Assembly (NCBI RefSeq): GCF_004337695.1
Contig: NZ_SJXJ01000005.1
Span: 62,001-126,000 of the forward strand
Source: Tenacibaculum sp. M341
Lineage (GTDB): Bacteria > Bacteroidota > Bacteroidia > Flavobacteriales > Flavobacteriaceae
Length of the DNA stretch: 64,000 bases
Direction: 5' to 3'
Part shown: piece after piece, positions 18,728 to 27,412 of the stretch
Numbering within the stretch: position 1 is the first letter of the stretch
Layout of the letters: each line of letters starts with the position of its first letter
The notes under the pieces: generated by a model
Database searches by the model: none
Told to the model about the DNA's origin: nothing
Seen by the model: the letters and a program-made list of their open reading frames with translations, nothing else
Program-made: the position numbers and the translations under genes

Positions 18728-18919
18728 GATCAAATTTTTTCTCATCACGATAAAAATATTTAAAAAAATGAAGATTTTATTTTTGAGTAATTTTGTCAAG
18801 GTTCCTTAAATTTTCCAGTTTTTGATAGAAACTCTAGAAAAGCTAAAAAATATTTCAAATTTAAAATACTGATAAATAAATGTTTGGTTTTTTATTTGAA
18901 AAATAACTTAGAAAAAGTT

Positions 18920-18949
18920 TTGTGGAAACAGAAAACCTTTATATATTTG
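18920..18949 (+). promoter_or_regulatory. Promoter of tRNA-Lys copy 1
   Basis: TTG at 18920-18922, a 19-bp spacer and TATATTTG at 18942-18949, an exact match to the Bacteroidota consensus. The mature tRNA begins 18 bp after the -7 element. Confidence 0.8.
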
Positions 18950-18967
18950 CAACCGCTAAGGAAAAAT

Positions 18968-19040
18968 GACCGGGTAGCTCAGTTGGTAGAGCATCTCCCT
19001 TTTAAGGAGAGGGTCCTGGGTTCGAGCCCCAGCCCGGTCA
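18968..19040 (+). tRNA. tRNA-Lys (UUU), copy 1
   Basis: 73 nt with the acceptor pair GACCGGG / CCCGGTC, D arm GCTCAGTTGGTAGAGC, anticodon loop CTTTTAA with anticodon TTT at 19001-19003, T arm CTGGGTTCGAGCCCCAG and discriminator A. No CCA is encoded. Confidence 0.97.
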
Positions 19041-19048
19041 CAATTTTT

Positions 19049-19076
19049 AAGCTTCTCAACAGGGAGGCTTTTTTTT
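19049..19076 (+). terminator. Hairpin after tRNA-Lys copy 1
   Basis: AAGCTTCTC / GGGAGGCTT stem (with G-U pairs) and a run of T residues. It lies between tRNA-Lys and tRNA-Tyr and may attenuate or process the pair. Confidence 0.65.
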
Positions 19077-19091
19077 GAAATAACTAACTAA

Positions 19092-19174
19092 GGGGAGATT
19101 CCAGAGCGGCCAAATGGGACGGACTGTAACTCCGTTGTCTTTCGACTTCGCAGGTTCGAATCCTGCTCTCCCCA
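19092..19174 (+). tRNA. tRNA-Tyr (GUA), copy 1
   Basis: 83 nt with acceptor GGGGAGA / TCTCCCC, anticodon loop CTGTAAC with anticodon GTA, a long variable arm (TTGTCTTTCGACTTCG region) as expected for bacterial tRNA-Tyr, and discriminator A. No separate promoter is seen, so it is probably transcribed with tRNA-Lys. Confidence 0.96.
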
Positions 19175-19217
19175 CTCTTTATACATTTATTTTGGGGATT
19201 ATAAATTGTATATTATT

Positions 19218-19258
19218 AAAACGTTTAACTAACTACTACAGATGTTAAGCGTTTTTTC
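19218..19258 (+). terminator. Terminator of tRNA unit 1
   Basis: AAAACGTTTAAC / GTTAAGCGTTTT stem (one G-U) with T-run. The corresponding stretch after unit 2 no longer forms this stem. Confidence 0.7.
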
Positions 19259-19314
19259 TTTGTCTGGTTTTTTTTGTTGAATAATATTGTGTTTTAATTG
19301 AACAAAATATTTTT

Positions 19315-19345
19315 TTGTGTGAATCAAAAAATATTTATACATTTG
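19315..19345 (+). promoter_or_regulatory. Promoter of tRNA-Lys copy 2
   Basis: TTG at 19315-19317, a 20-bp spacer and TACATTTG at 19338-19345. The copy has its own promoter rather than depending on unit 1. Confidence 0.75.
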
Positions 19346-19363
19346 CAACCGCTAATGAAAAAT

Positions 19364-19436
19364 GACCGGGTAGCTCAGTTGGTAGAGCATCTCCCTTTTA
19401 AGGAGAGGGTCCTGGGTTCGAGCCCCAGCCCGGTCA
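19364..19436 (+). tRNA. tRNA-Lys (UUU), copy 2
   Basis: Same sequence as the copy at 18968-19040, anticodon TTT at 19397-19399. Part of the tandem duplication. Confidence 0.97.
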
Positions 19437-19443
19437 CAATTTT

Positions 19444-19470
19444 AAGCTTCTCAATAGGGAAGCTTTTTTA
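19444..19470 (+). terminator. Hairpin after tRNA-Lys copy 2
   Basis: AAGCTTC / GAAGCTT stem and T-run. Relative to copy 1 the right arm differs, but pairing is kept (perfect here, with G-U in copy 1), which suggests the hairpin matters. Confidence 0.65.
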
Positions 19471-19488
19471 TTTAAAATAACTAACTAA

Positions 19489-19571
19489 GGGGAGATTCCA
19501 GAGCGGCCAAATGGGACGGACTGTAACTCCGTTGTCTTTCGACTTCGCAGGTTCGAATCCTGCTCTCCCCA
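19489..19571 (+). tRNA. tRNA-Tyr (GUA), copy 2
   Basis: Same sequence as the copy at 19092-19174, including the long variable arm. Part of the tandem duplication. Confidence 0.96.
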
Positions 19572-19693
19572 CTCTTCATACATTTATTTTTGGTATTAAA
19601 AATTATATTTTATCAAAGTGTATAACTAATTACTACATATATTAAGTGTTTTTTTATTCGTTTATCGATATTTTATTTTTGTTAAACAAAATG

Positions 19694-19701
19694 TATCTTT
19701 G
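19694..19701 (+). promoter_or_regulatory. -7 element of the TonB receptor gene
   Basis: TATCTTTG matches TAnnTTTG and lies 18 bp before the ATG at 19720. The only near TTG (19679) is too close, so the -33 element is unclear. Confidence 0.5.
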
Positions 19702-19719
19702 TGTAAAACAGTGATATCG

Positions 19720-22107
19720 ATGAAAAAAGTAATTTCTTTAGTTTTAATTTTATTTTCAGTGTGCAGTTCCTTTTCTCAAGAAATAGGGATAGTAAAAGGA
19801 AAAGTGATAGATAAGCAATCAAGAGAAAAATTACCTTTTGTGAATGTCGTTATTGAAGGTACTAAGAAAGGAGCTACAACTAATGATAATGGAGAGTTTG
19901 AAATTAAAAATGTGTCGTTGGGTTATGTGAAAGTAAGCGCATCTTTTGTAGGGTATGAAACAGTAACTACATCTACATATTTAGTAACTAAAGAAAAATC
20001 ACCTTATATTACTATTGAGCTTTCTGAAGTATCGTCTTCTTTAGATGAAATAGTAGTGTCATCATCATTGTTTAAAAGAAGAGCAGAAAGTCCAGTTTCA
20101 TTACAAAGTTTAGGAGTAGAAGAAATAGAGAAAAACCCAGGAGGTAATAGAGATATTTTAAAAGTAATACAATCTTTTCCAGGTGTGGCTTCAAATCCAG
20201 GTTTTAGAAATGATATCATTATTCGAGGAGGAGCGACTTCAGAAAACAAATTTTATGTAGATGGTATTGAAGTACCAGTTATCAATCATTTTCAAACACA
20301 AGGGGCTTCTGGAGGTCCTGTGGGGATGATTAATACAGATTTGATTCGTAACGTAGACTTTTATTCAAGTGCTTTTCCTGCCAATAGAGGGAACTCTTTA
20401 AGTTCTGTGATTGAGTTTACACAAAAGGTAGGAAATCAAGAGAAGTTTGAAGGGAGAGCAAGTTTAGGTACTTCTGACGCTGGAATTACTTTACAAGGAC
20501 CCTTGTCTAAAAATACTTCGGTAATTGTATCAGCACGCCAGTCCTATTTAAAACCTTTATTCAAATTATTAAAACTAACTTTTTTACCAACATACAATGA
20601 TTTTCAGTTGAATTTTAAGTCTAAATTATCTGATCGTGATGAGTTGTCTATTTTTGGTTTGGCTGCAATTGATGATTTTGAAATTAATTTAAATGTGAAT
20701 GATGGGGAAACAGATGAGGAAACCATTAAAAGAAATACATATTTCTTAAATGTAATTCCAATACAAACACAATGGAATTATACTGTAGGAGCTTCTTACA
20801 AGCATTATGAAGGAAATAGTAAACAAACTTATGTGTTAAGTAGAAATGAGTGGAAAAATGATATTGTAAAGTATAAAGACAATACAAATCTACCAGCTGA
20901 CCTTTTAAACAATTATCAATCTAAAGAAATAGAAAATAAGTTTCGATTTGAAAATGATACTCGTTTTGAAAACGGAATAAAATTAAATCTAGGGATAGCC
21001 TTACAGCAGTCAACGTATCAGAATAGTACTTTTGAAAGAATTGCTAATTTAAACGGTAATCAAATAGTTAATTTTAGTTCTGAATTTTCAATCTATAGTT
21101 ATGGAATGTTTGCACAAGCTTCTAAAAAGTTTTTCTCTAATAGGTTACAGTTGTCATTAGGTTTAAGAACTGATGGAAATACCTATAATGAGCACATGGA
21201 GAATCCACTAAATCAGTTTTCTCCTCGTATTGCAGCTTCTTTAAAATTAGCAGATAAATGGTATGCAAATTCATCTGTAGCTAAATATTATCAATTACCT
21301 GCGTATACAATGTTAGGGTTTAGAGATAATAACAATGCATTGGTGAATCAACCAAATTTAAAATATATTTCTGCGCTACATACTGTTGGTGGTTTAGAGT
21401 TTAGACCTGAAAAAACGAGTAAAATTACTCTGGAAGGATTTTACAAACAGTATGGAAATTATCCTTTTTCTTTAAGAGATCAAATAAGTTTGGCAAATTT
21501 AGGAGCAGATTTTGGAGTAGTTGGAAGTGAAGCAGTGGTTTCAAATAATGAAGGAAGGGCTTATGGATTTGAGTTTTTAGCTCAGAAAAAATCATATGAT
21601 GGTATTTATGGAATTTTAGCATACACATTTGTTAGAAGTGAATTCAAAGATGTGAATAATCAATTTATACCTTCAACTTGGGATAATCGTCATTTATTGA
21701 CTTTTACAGGAGGAAAAAAGCTAAGGAAGAATTGGGAGATTGGAACAAAGTTTCGATTAGTAGGGGGTAGACCTTTTACTCCAAACGATTATGAAGCTTC
21801 AGCAATTATAGAACGTTATGATGTGGTAAATGGAGGAATTCCGGATTATACTAGATTGAATAGTGAACGTTTAGATTTGTATACACAGTTAGATTTTAGA
21901 GTAGATAAAACATGGTTTTTAAAACGATTTTCAATTAACTTGTATTTAGATGTTCAGAATGTGTATGCAACTAGTAATGCAAGAGCGCCTTTATTACTTC
22001 CAAATGGAATTGATCCTACAGATCCAACTCGCTATATTTTAGAAGAAATAGACAATACAGGTCAGGGGAGAGCTTTGCCTAGAATAGGTGTTATTGTCGA
22101 TTTTTAG
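19720..22107 (+). CDS. TonB-dependent receptor with carboxypeptidase-like N-terminal domain
   Basis: A 795-residue outer-membrane receptor. Signal peptide (KKVISLVLILFSVCSSFSQ), then a CarboxypepD_reg-like beta domain of about 90 residues (GKVIDKQSREKLPFVNVVIEG), a plug domain (NPGGNRDILKVIQSFPGVAS, DIIIRGGATSENKFYVDGIE), and a 22-strand-type barrel ending in the aromatic VIVDF. There is no SusD partner, so a sugar-polymer system is unlikely; substrates could be metal chelates or other small molecules. I start at the ATG at 19720; the in-frame TTG at 19699 overlaps the -7 element. No dedicated regulator is adjacent. Confidence 0.92.
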   Translation: MKKVISLVLILFSVCSSFSQEIGIVKGKVIDKQSREKLPFVNVVIEGTKKGATTNDNGEFEIKNVSLGYVKVSASFVGYETVTTSTYLVTKEKSPYITIELSEVSSSLDEIVVSSSLFKRRAESPVSLQSLGVEEIEKNPGGNRDILKVIQSFPGVASNPGFRNDIIIRGGATSENKFYVDGIEVPVINHFQTQGASGGPVGMINTDLIRNVDFYSSAFPANRGNSLSSVIEFTQKVGNQEKFEGRASLGTSDAGITLQGPLSKNTSVIVSARQSYLKPLFKLLKLTFLPTYNDFQLNFKSKLSDRDELSIFGLAAIDDFEINLNVNDGETDEETIKRNTYFLNVIPIQTQWNYTVGASYKHYEGNSKQTYVLSRNEWKNDIVKYKDNTNLPADLLNNYQSKEIENKFRFENDTRFENGIKLNLGIALQQSTYQNSTFERIANLNGNQIVNFSSEFSIYSYGMFAQASKKFFSNRLQLSLGLRTDGNTYNEHMENPLNQFSPRIAASLKLADKWYANSSVAKYYQLPAYTMLGFRDNNNALVNQPNLKYISALHTVGGLEFRPEKTSKITLEGFYKQYGNYPFSLRDQISLANLGADFGVVGSEAVVSNNEGRAYGFEFLAQKKSYDGIYGILAYTFVRSEFKDVNNQFIPSTWDNRHLLTFTGGKKLRKNWEIGTKFRLVGGRPFTPNDYEASAIIERYDVVNGGIPDYTRLNSERLDLYTQLDFRVDKTWFLKRFSINLYLDVQNVYATSNARAPLLLPNGIDPTDPTRYILEEIDNTGQGRALPRIGVIVDF

Positions 22108-22255
22108 TTGAGGTATTGAATTTTATTTAGATAGCAGGTTTGAAGGTATGAGTATAAAGAACTAAAAATTTAACTTATATAAACTAAGATGATATAAAGT
22201 AACAACTACTTAATAATTCTTGTGCTACCAAAAAAATGGTAACTGATAATTGAAA

Positions 22256-23452
22256 TTACTTTGGAAGTGATACATGGAAGGTTGTTCCTTCTCCAATAGT
22301 AGAAGTAACCCAAACATCACCACCATATAAAGAAATAATCTTTTTTACAATAGATAATCCAACTCCAGTGGAGCTGTTTTCATCATCGAGAGTTTGAAAA
22401 ACCTCAAATATTTTTTTGTGGTATTTTTCTTCTATACCAATGCCGTTGTCGTGTACACCAAATTCCCAATTTTCATTTTTGTCTATACAAGAGATGGTAA
22501 CCTTTCCTTCTGTTGGGTTTGCATATTTAATAGCATTGCTGATTAAATTTTGAAATAATTGATGAAGTCTAAATTTATCACCTCTAACTATCGGAAGTTT
22601 TTGAGGTATTTCAACAGTTACATGTTTAGGTACATGAATTGTTTGAGTAATTCCATGAATAACATTATCTAAATCGACTTCTGCATTAGGTCTTTCCACT
22701 TTATCTACACTCGCATATTTTAAAATACCACTAATTAAGTGATCCATTTTATCAATTTTTACAATAAGCATGTGTAGGTTTTGTTGAATATCTTCATGTT
22801 CGCCTAATTCAGCAATATCTTCTTGTAGCCATGTTAAAAGGGCATTCATACTTCTCAAAGGAGCTTTTAAATCGTGAGATACGACATGTGCAAAATCATT
22901 CAGCTCTTTATTGCTAATGGTAAGATGTTTTAGAAGTTCTTCTCTTTCTTGTTCAGCTTTTAACTTTTCGGTAATATCTCTAACAATACCATGCGCAAAT
23001 CTTGCTTCGTTGTTGTTATCAAAAACTAAACTAGAGTTAATTTCGATCCATCTAAGTTCTCTTTTTTTATTATAAACTCTGGCTCTAAAATTTCTGAAAA
23101 CACCTTTTTCTAAAAGTTTGCTATAAGATTCCATAGCATACTCATAGTCATCTTTGTATAGTGTAGTAGTAACATTGAAGGATTCTTTTTCTACATTATA
23201 ACCAAAAAAACTAACGGCAGCATCGTTCATTTTAACGACGTTACCGTACAAATCCATTAATATGTATGGATCAACAATGGTTTTGAATAAACTTTCTAGC
23301 TGAATTTCTTTTTCATTTAAAACAGAAACAAGGTTCTGGTTTATCTGATAAATTTCTAACGATTTTTCTTCTAAAATTTTCTCAGCCTCTTTTCTGGCAA
23401 ATCGTTCTCGTTTTAAAGCTTTTTCTAAAAGTTCTATTTTGGACTGACTCAT
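22256..23452 (-). CDS. PAS-domain sensor histidine kinase of the H-NOX operon
   Basis: A 398-residue soluble kinase. Residues 1-55 are a charged coiled coil, 55-165 a PAS domain (ESLFKTIVDPYILMDLYG to the PAC segment RWIEIN), 180-250 the dimerisation domain with H193 in HVVSHDLKAPLR, and 280-398 the ATPase with LFQNLISNAIKYA, DNGIGIEE and GVGLSIVKKI. There is no membrane segment, so its signal is cytoplasmic. Its start overlaps the stop codon of the H-NOX gene by 4 bp, so the NO sensor probably controls this kinase. No output receiver is fused; the separate receiver at 23985 is the likely partner. Confidence 0.9.
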   Translation of the reverse strand: MSQSKIELLEKALKRERFARKEAEKILEEKSLEIYQINQNLVSVLNEKEIQLESLFKTIVDPYILMDLYGNVVKMNDAAVSFFGYNVEKESFNVTTTLYKDDYEYAMESYSKLLEKGVFRNFRARVYNKKRELRWIEINSSLVFDNNNEARFAHGIVRDITEKLKAEQEREELLKHLTISNKELNDFAHVVSHDLKAPLRSMNALLTWLQEDIAELGEHEDIQQNLHMLIVKIDKMDHLISGILKYASVDKVERPNAEVDLDNVIHGITQTIHVPKHVTVEIPQKLPIVRGDKFRLHQLFQNLISNAIKYANPTEGKVTISCIDKNENWEFGVHDNGIGIEEKYHKKIFEVFQTLDDENSSTGVGLSIVKKIISLYGGDVWVTSTIGEGTTFHVSLPK

Positions 23453-23988
23453 TTTTTAGTAATTTCGAATTGCACAACTGTTCCATCTTCTTCTAAAAGC
23501 TTATAGCTAATTTCAGAATCTTGATTGTAGTGTTCGAAACTTTTTTCCATTAATCCGTGTGCAAAAGCATATAAAGCTCTTGACGAGTAATAGATCATTG
23601 TCAGTTTATTATCTTTTTGTTCAGTAATTTCAAAACGGGGTAATTCTGCATCTGGATACAATTTTCTTACTTCAACATGTATATGCTCATCAACAGAAGC
23701 TAATAATTCTAAAGGAGATTTATAAGTATTTAAAATCGATCCATAATTATCGGCTAGTGCTTTAAAAAAATGTGTACCATAAACCTTTAATAGATCATTA
23801 GGTGCAATTTTAGTAATGTCACTTAAATTGGTTAATAATGATACCATTTCGGTAAACTTATATGTTCCTACAGAGGTGTAAACACCATTAGATTCGAGAT
23901 CAGATTGATCTATAATTTGTTGTACAGTTTCTAAACCAAACTTCTGTTCTACTAAGTCTAAAAATTCTGTAAAAACGATTCCTTTCAT
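23449..23988 (-). CDS. H-NOX (HNOB) heme nitric-oxide sensor
   Basis: A 179-residue single-domain H-NOX protein. The proximal heme ligand is H104 (HIHVEVRKLYPDAELP), with P117 in the conserved place and the porphyrin-binding Y-x-S-x-R motif at Y133, S135, R137. All three are offset by two from Thermoanaerobacter H-NOX numbering, which places F142 where that protein has the oxygen-stabilising Tyr140. A nonpolar residue there predicts an NO-selective sensor that does not hold oxygen. The gene overlaps both neighbours by 4 bp in a receiver/H-NOX/kinase operon, the classic arrangement for NO signalling. Cytoplasmic. Confidence 0.9.
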   Translation of the reverse strand: MKGIVFTEFLDLVEQKFGLETVQQIIDQSDLESNGVYTSVGTYKFTEMVSLLTNLSDITKIAPNDLLKVYGTHFFKALADNYGSILNTYKSPLELLASVDEHIHVEVRKLYPDAELPRFEITEQKDNKLTMIYYSSRALYAFAHGLMEKSFEHYNQDSEISYKLLEEDGTVVQFEITKK

Positions 23989-24398
23989 ATGATTTGGCTA
24001 ACTAATTCGTTACTAGTCCAATAGTCTAGTGTTTTTGAAATGTGATTAATATATTCTTCGTAACGAACAGGTTTTACAATATAACCAGCAATACCTAACT
24101 CGTAACACTTTTTTAAGTCTTTATTATTGTCAGAGCTTGTTAATATTATAATTGGTATATATTTCAATTGCTCATCAGACTTTAAAATTTCCAAAAATTC
24201 AATTCCGTTCATTTTTGGCATGTTTAAATCTAAGAAAATCAATTGAGATAAAGAAGTGTTTTTTAATTTATTAAGAGCTTCTTCTCCGTTTTTAGCCTCT
24301 GTAACGCTCAGATGATGATCACTTTTCTTACAAACACGAGAAAATTTCATTCTTTCTACCTCGTCATCATCTACAAATAGGATGTTTAATTTTTTCAT
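23985..24398 (-). CDS. Single-domain response regulator (CheY-like)
   Basis: A 137-residue receiver with no output domain. The acidic pocket is D10-D12, the phospho-acceptor D57 (LIFLDLNMPKMNG), followed by ILTSSDNN (switch Ser/Thr) and IVKPVRYEEY (conserved Lys). It is the first gene of the H-NOX operon and overlaps the H-NOX start by 4 bp. With no DNA-binding domain, output is presumably by protein contact or phosphotransfer with the PAS kinase. Confidence 0.92.
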   Translation of the reverse strand: MKKLNILFVDDDEVERMKFSRVCKKSDHHLSVTEAKNGEEALNKLKNTSLSQLIFLDLNMPKMNGIEFLEILKSDEQLKYIPIIILTSSDNNKDLKKCYELGIAGYIVKPVRYEEYINHISKTLDYWTSNELVSQII

Positions 24399-24629
24399 AT
24401 TTAATGTAATAAGTTTAATTTCATTATAAAAGTATAAAAAATGTAGATTGAGTAAGTTTTTAATAGATTTAAAAGTGGTTTAGTTTAGATTAACGGTAAA
24501 TTAGTGTAGATGAATATTTTTCGTCGATAAATGAAATTATATAAATAGGTGTATTAGAGTAGATTGGTAGTTCTTTCAAAGATTATCTGATCTTTTCGTA
24601 TCTTTCGGCAAAAAATAACTGATTAATTT

Positions 24630-26063
24630 ATGGATGAAAATAAGCAAGAAGAAACAATAGACAAATCTAAAGAAGCATTAAAACAAGATGCTAAAGGTTT
24701 GTTTCAGAGTATTAAAATTTTTTTAACTGAACTTTTAGATTTTAGGCACGATACGGATCAAGAGGCAACTATTGAGGCCATAAAAAGCGATGTGCCATTT
24801 AAAGGAGCTACAGCTTGGATTTTAATCTGTTCAATATTTGTAGCATCTATTGGATTAAATGCAAATTCTACTGCAGTTGTAATCGGAGCCATGTTAATAT
24901 CTCCCTTAATGGGACCTATTTTAGGTATTGGAATGTCTTTGGCTATTAATGATATTGATACCTTAAAAAAATCGATGATAAACTTGGCAACAATGATTGT
25001 GTTGAGTTTGTTAACAGCATTCTTATTTTTCTTTCTATTTCCATTAAGAGAAGAAACCTCAGAATTAATGGGGCGTGTTAAACCAGATATTCGAGATGTA
25101 TTGATTGCTTTCTTTGGTGGTTTAGCATTAATTATTGCCAGAACTAAAAAAGGAACCATTGCTTCGGTAATATTTGGTGTGGCAATTGCAACAGCATTAA
25201 TGCCGCCACTTTGTACTGCTGGTTATGGATTAGCAATAGGTAATTTCGATTATTTTTTCGGAGCAATGTATTTGTTTACCATTAATGCAATTTTCATAGC
25301 CTTGGCAACTTTTATAGTTTTAAAGTTATTAGGTTTTACAATGATGCGTTATGTGAATTCTGCTAAAAGAAAGCGAATTGCTCGTATAGCGTCTGTAGTA
25401 GCTTTATTGGTAATGGTTCCTGCAGTAAAAACTTTTATAAATGTATATAATGAAACCGTTATTGAAGCTAATTATAAGAAGTTTTTAGACAATGAAGTAG
25501 AAAGTAACAAAGATTTATGGTTGTTAAGACATAAAAGAGATGATGAGCATAAGGTAATTACTTTACGTTTTAACGGAGAAATTCCAGAGGCAATTGTAAC
25601 CAATTTAAAGAATAGAGTAAAAGATTATCAGAAAATAGGAGACTTTAAAGTTGATGTAGTTGGAAATAAATCGAGAAGTGTAGATGATATTTCAAGGTCT
25701 TTAGAAAGAGCCTATGCTAATTTAGATCAGAAAGATTATGTAATTGAAGGATTACAAAAAGATATTGAGGAATTAAAAACGACGATCTCCAATTTAAATT
25801 CAGAGATTGAACATGCAGATAGTAGAAGTATACCATTTAGTTCTATAGCAAAAGATGCTAAAATACGTTTTAGTGAAATTAAAGAGATTCGTTTTTCTAA
25901 AGTACTATCTACAAAAGATTTTATTAAAATAGATACGTTTCCTGAGGCAAGTATTGTTTGGAGTAATAAGTTGAAGAAAGATTACATTGCCAAGAAAGAG
26001 GTAGAAATAAAAAAGTGGCTTCAAAAAGAAATGAAACTAGATACATTAATTATCAAAAAATAA
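24630..26063 (+). CDS. DUF389 (TIGR00341-type) membrane protein
   Basis: A 477-residue membrane protein. Residues 55-275 hold six or so transmembrane helices with the family-specific GANANS-like block SIGLNANSTAVVIGAMLISPLMGPILGIG and ALMPPLCTAGYGLAIGN. The C-terminal 200 residues are soluble, with a coiled coil around LQKDIEELKTTISNLNSEIE. DUF389 proteins are widespread; function is not established. Monocistronic, ending in a bidirectional terminator shared with the Sdp-like operon. Confidence 0.88.
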   Translation: MDENKQEETIDKSKEALKQDAKGLFQSIKIFLTELLDFRHDTDQEATIEAIKSDVPFKGATAWILICSIFVASIGLNANSTAVVIGAMLISPLMGPILGIGMSLAINDIDTLKKSMINLATMIVLSLLTAFLFFFLFPLREETSELMGRVKPDIRDVLIAFFGGLALIIARTKKGTIASVIFGVAIATALMPPLCTAGYGLAIGNFDYFFGAMYLFTINAIFIALATFIVLKLLGFTMMRYVNSAKRKRIARIASVVALLVMVPAVKTFINVYNETVIEANYKKFLDNEVESNKDLWLLRHKRDDEHKVITLRFNGEIPEAIVTNLKNRVKDYQKIGDFKVDVVGNKSRSVDDISRSLERAYANLDQKDYVIEGLQKDIEELKTTISNLNSEIEHADSRSIPFSSIAKDAKIRFSEIKEIRFSKVLSTKDFIKIDTFPEASIVWSNKLKKDYIAKKEVEIKKWLQKEMKLDTLIIKK

Positions 26064-26067
26064 ATTA

Positions 26068-26096
26068 AAAAGACTCGTTTTAAACGAGTCTTTTTT
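26068..26096. terminator. Bidirectional terminator
   Basis: GACTCGTTT / AAACGAGTC palindrome inside AAAA and TTTTTT runs, between convergent genes ending at 26063 (+) and 26095 (-). Confidence 0.9.
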
Positions 26097-26883
26097 AATA
26101 TAAACAATATAAGACTGCTGGATAAAAAGCTGAAAAGGATAATAAAAAAGTGTTTAGTCCCATGATAAAAGCATTTGCTAAATGAAAGGTAAAACCAATT
26201 GCTAAAAAGATAATGACATAACTATTAGGCATAATTAATATCAAAGGAAATAATACTTCGAAGCCAATAACAACTATCGATAGTATTTTAAAAGTAGTTT
26301 TATTAAAGTTTAAAGCCATATGAACATTACCATATATTTCAGTAAAAAGTATTCCTTTTAGATGTTCTCCATTTCTCCAATCTTTTGAAATTAATTTGAA
26401 ATATCCAGCTGTAAAGTAAGACAAACAAATCTGCATGGTAAGAAACCATAGAATAAGTTTGGTTATGTGAGGTTTGTTAAAAGCAGAAATAAAAATACTA
26501 GCAATCAAAAGTATCATAATTGCTTGGTCTGCTCCATCTTGACCATAAGGAGATCGGAAGTAAATTAAAAAGAGTATGATTAAAAGACTAGCTTTTAACA
26601 AGCTTATTACCAAGGAAGAGTTAATGAATCCGGAAAGTAATAACGTACATACACAAATACTAAGAAAATTAAAATAGGCTATTTTTTTCTTAAGTATAAA
26701 TGATGTAATACTTCTTGTAAAGGAATTGTGATAGCTATTTCGATGGTATTTTAATATTTGCCAGTTTAATAGACCTTCACTAGAATAAAGTTTTTTTTGA
26801 GTAAAAAACTCAATATTTATTAATAACACGGTTACTAAAATAATAGTATCCATTATTTGAATGAGTGTATCTTGAGGTAACAT
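26095..26883 (-). CDS. HTTM-domain integral membrane protein, SdpB-like
   Basis: A 262-residue protein with about seven hydrophobic helices. The pattern LSYFTAGYFKLISKDWRNGE and FHLANAFIMGLNTFLLSFSAFYP is typical of the HTTM (vitamin-K-dependent gamma-carboxylase-like) domain. SdpB of the Bacillus subtilis Sdp toxin system belongs to this superfamily, and SdpB there helps mature the SdpC precursor. It is the last gene of a tight operon (4 bp after 26888-27400), whose other members also look Sdp-like. The HTTM call is good; the SdpB assignment rests on context. Confidence 0.7.
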   Translation of the reverse strand: MLPQDTLIQIMDTIILVTVLLINIEFFTQKKLYSSEGLLNWQILKYHRNSYHNSFTRSITSFILKKKIAYFNFLSICVCTLLLSGFINSSLVISLLKASLLIILFLIYFRSPYGQDGADQAIMILLIASIFISAFNKPHITKLILWFLTMQICLSYFTAGYFKLISKDWRNGEHLKGILFTEIYGNVHMALNFNKTTFKILSIVVIGFEVLFPLILIMPNSYVIIFLAIGFTFHLANAFIMGLNTFLLSFSAFYPAVLYCLY

Positions 26884-26887
26884 TGAT

Positions 26888-27400
26888 TTAAATTCTGTGA
26901 ATATTAGATAGAAATATGAGCCTAGGATCTTTTTTCAAATGTTCATGATAACTAGAAGTTATCATGAACTGAATTTGAGACGCTTCTGGATGGAAACGTA
27001 AAGATTCTGATGTTAAAAACTCCAATAATAATAGGTAAGGAGTGCTGATCATTATAGAATTATGATCTTTCTTTTTAGAGTTGGCAAGTATTGCAGCAAT
27101 ATCAAATAAAGCTTTTCTATTTCTTTTTAACGGATTCCAAATAAAGTTATACCACTTTCTTTGTTGTGGTAGTTTTGTTTCACACCATACAGAAAATTGG
27201 TTATCTGATTTAGAGGTTCTGTATAACAAAACAAGATTGGAAGTTGCTGGAAAAGGTGCAAAGAAACTCCATTTAGGAAGTAGGTTTAAGGGATCGTATT
27301 TCCTTAAAGAATTTTCTTTGCTAGGCATAAACTGAACTAGAATAGATGCGATTAGCCAACTACTAAAAAAAGCAATAATTAAAAATTCAAATAACATCAT
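26888..27400 (-). CDS. Membrane-anchored SdpA-like protein
   Basis: A 170-residue protein with one N-terminal transmembrane anchor (FLIIAFFSSWLIASILVQF) followed by a soluble domain that starts NLLPKWSFFAPFPATSNLVLLYR. That P-x-W-x-FF motif, followed by hydrophobic strands after a single anchor, is what I recall for SdpA-family proteins of Sdp-type peptide systems and for companions of HTTM genes. It is 12 bp after the precursor-like gene and 4 bp before the HTTM gene. Function is presumably maturation or export of the peptide, by analogy. Confidence 0.6.
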   Translation of the reverse strand: MMLFEFLIIAFFSSWLIASILVQFMPSKENSLRKYDPLNLLPKWSFFAPFPATSNLVLLYRTSKSDNQFSVWCETKLPQQRKWYNFIWNPLKRNRKALFDIAAILANSKKKDHNSIMISTPYLLLLEFLTSESLRFHPEASQIQFMITSSYHEHLKKDPRLIFLSNIHRI

Positions 27401-27412
27401 ATAACTTGATTT

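Larger units (their letters stand above)
18920..19571 (+). repeat. Tandem duplication of the tRNA-Lys/tRNA-Tyr unit
   Basis: A unit of about 396 bp occurs twice in a row. The tRNA genes appear identical and the flanks are similar, including the ATTTGCAACCGCTAA leader, the AAGCTTCTC hairpin after tRNA-Lys and the AATAACTAACTAAGG spacer. The copies differ in the non-tRNA parts, so the duplication is not brand new. Confidence 0.85.

Noticed and set aside
18884-19480. 60-64-codon ORFs spanning the tRNA-Lys copies
   Set aside because: They share an identical middle only because they read through the duplicated tRNA; no protein signature.
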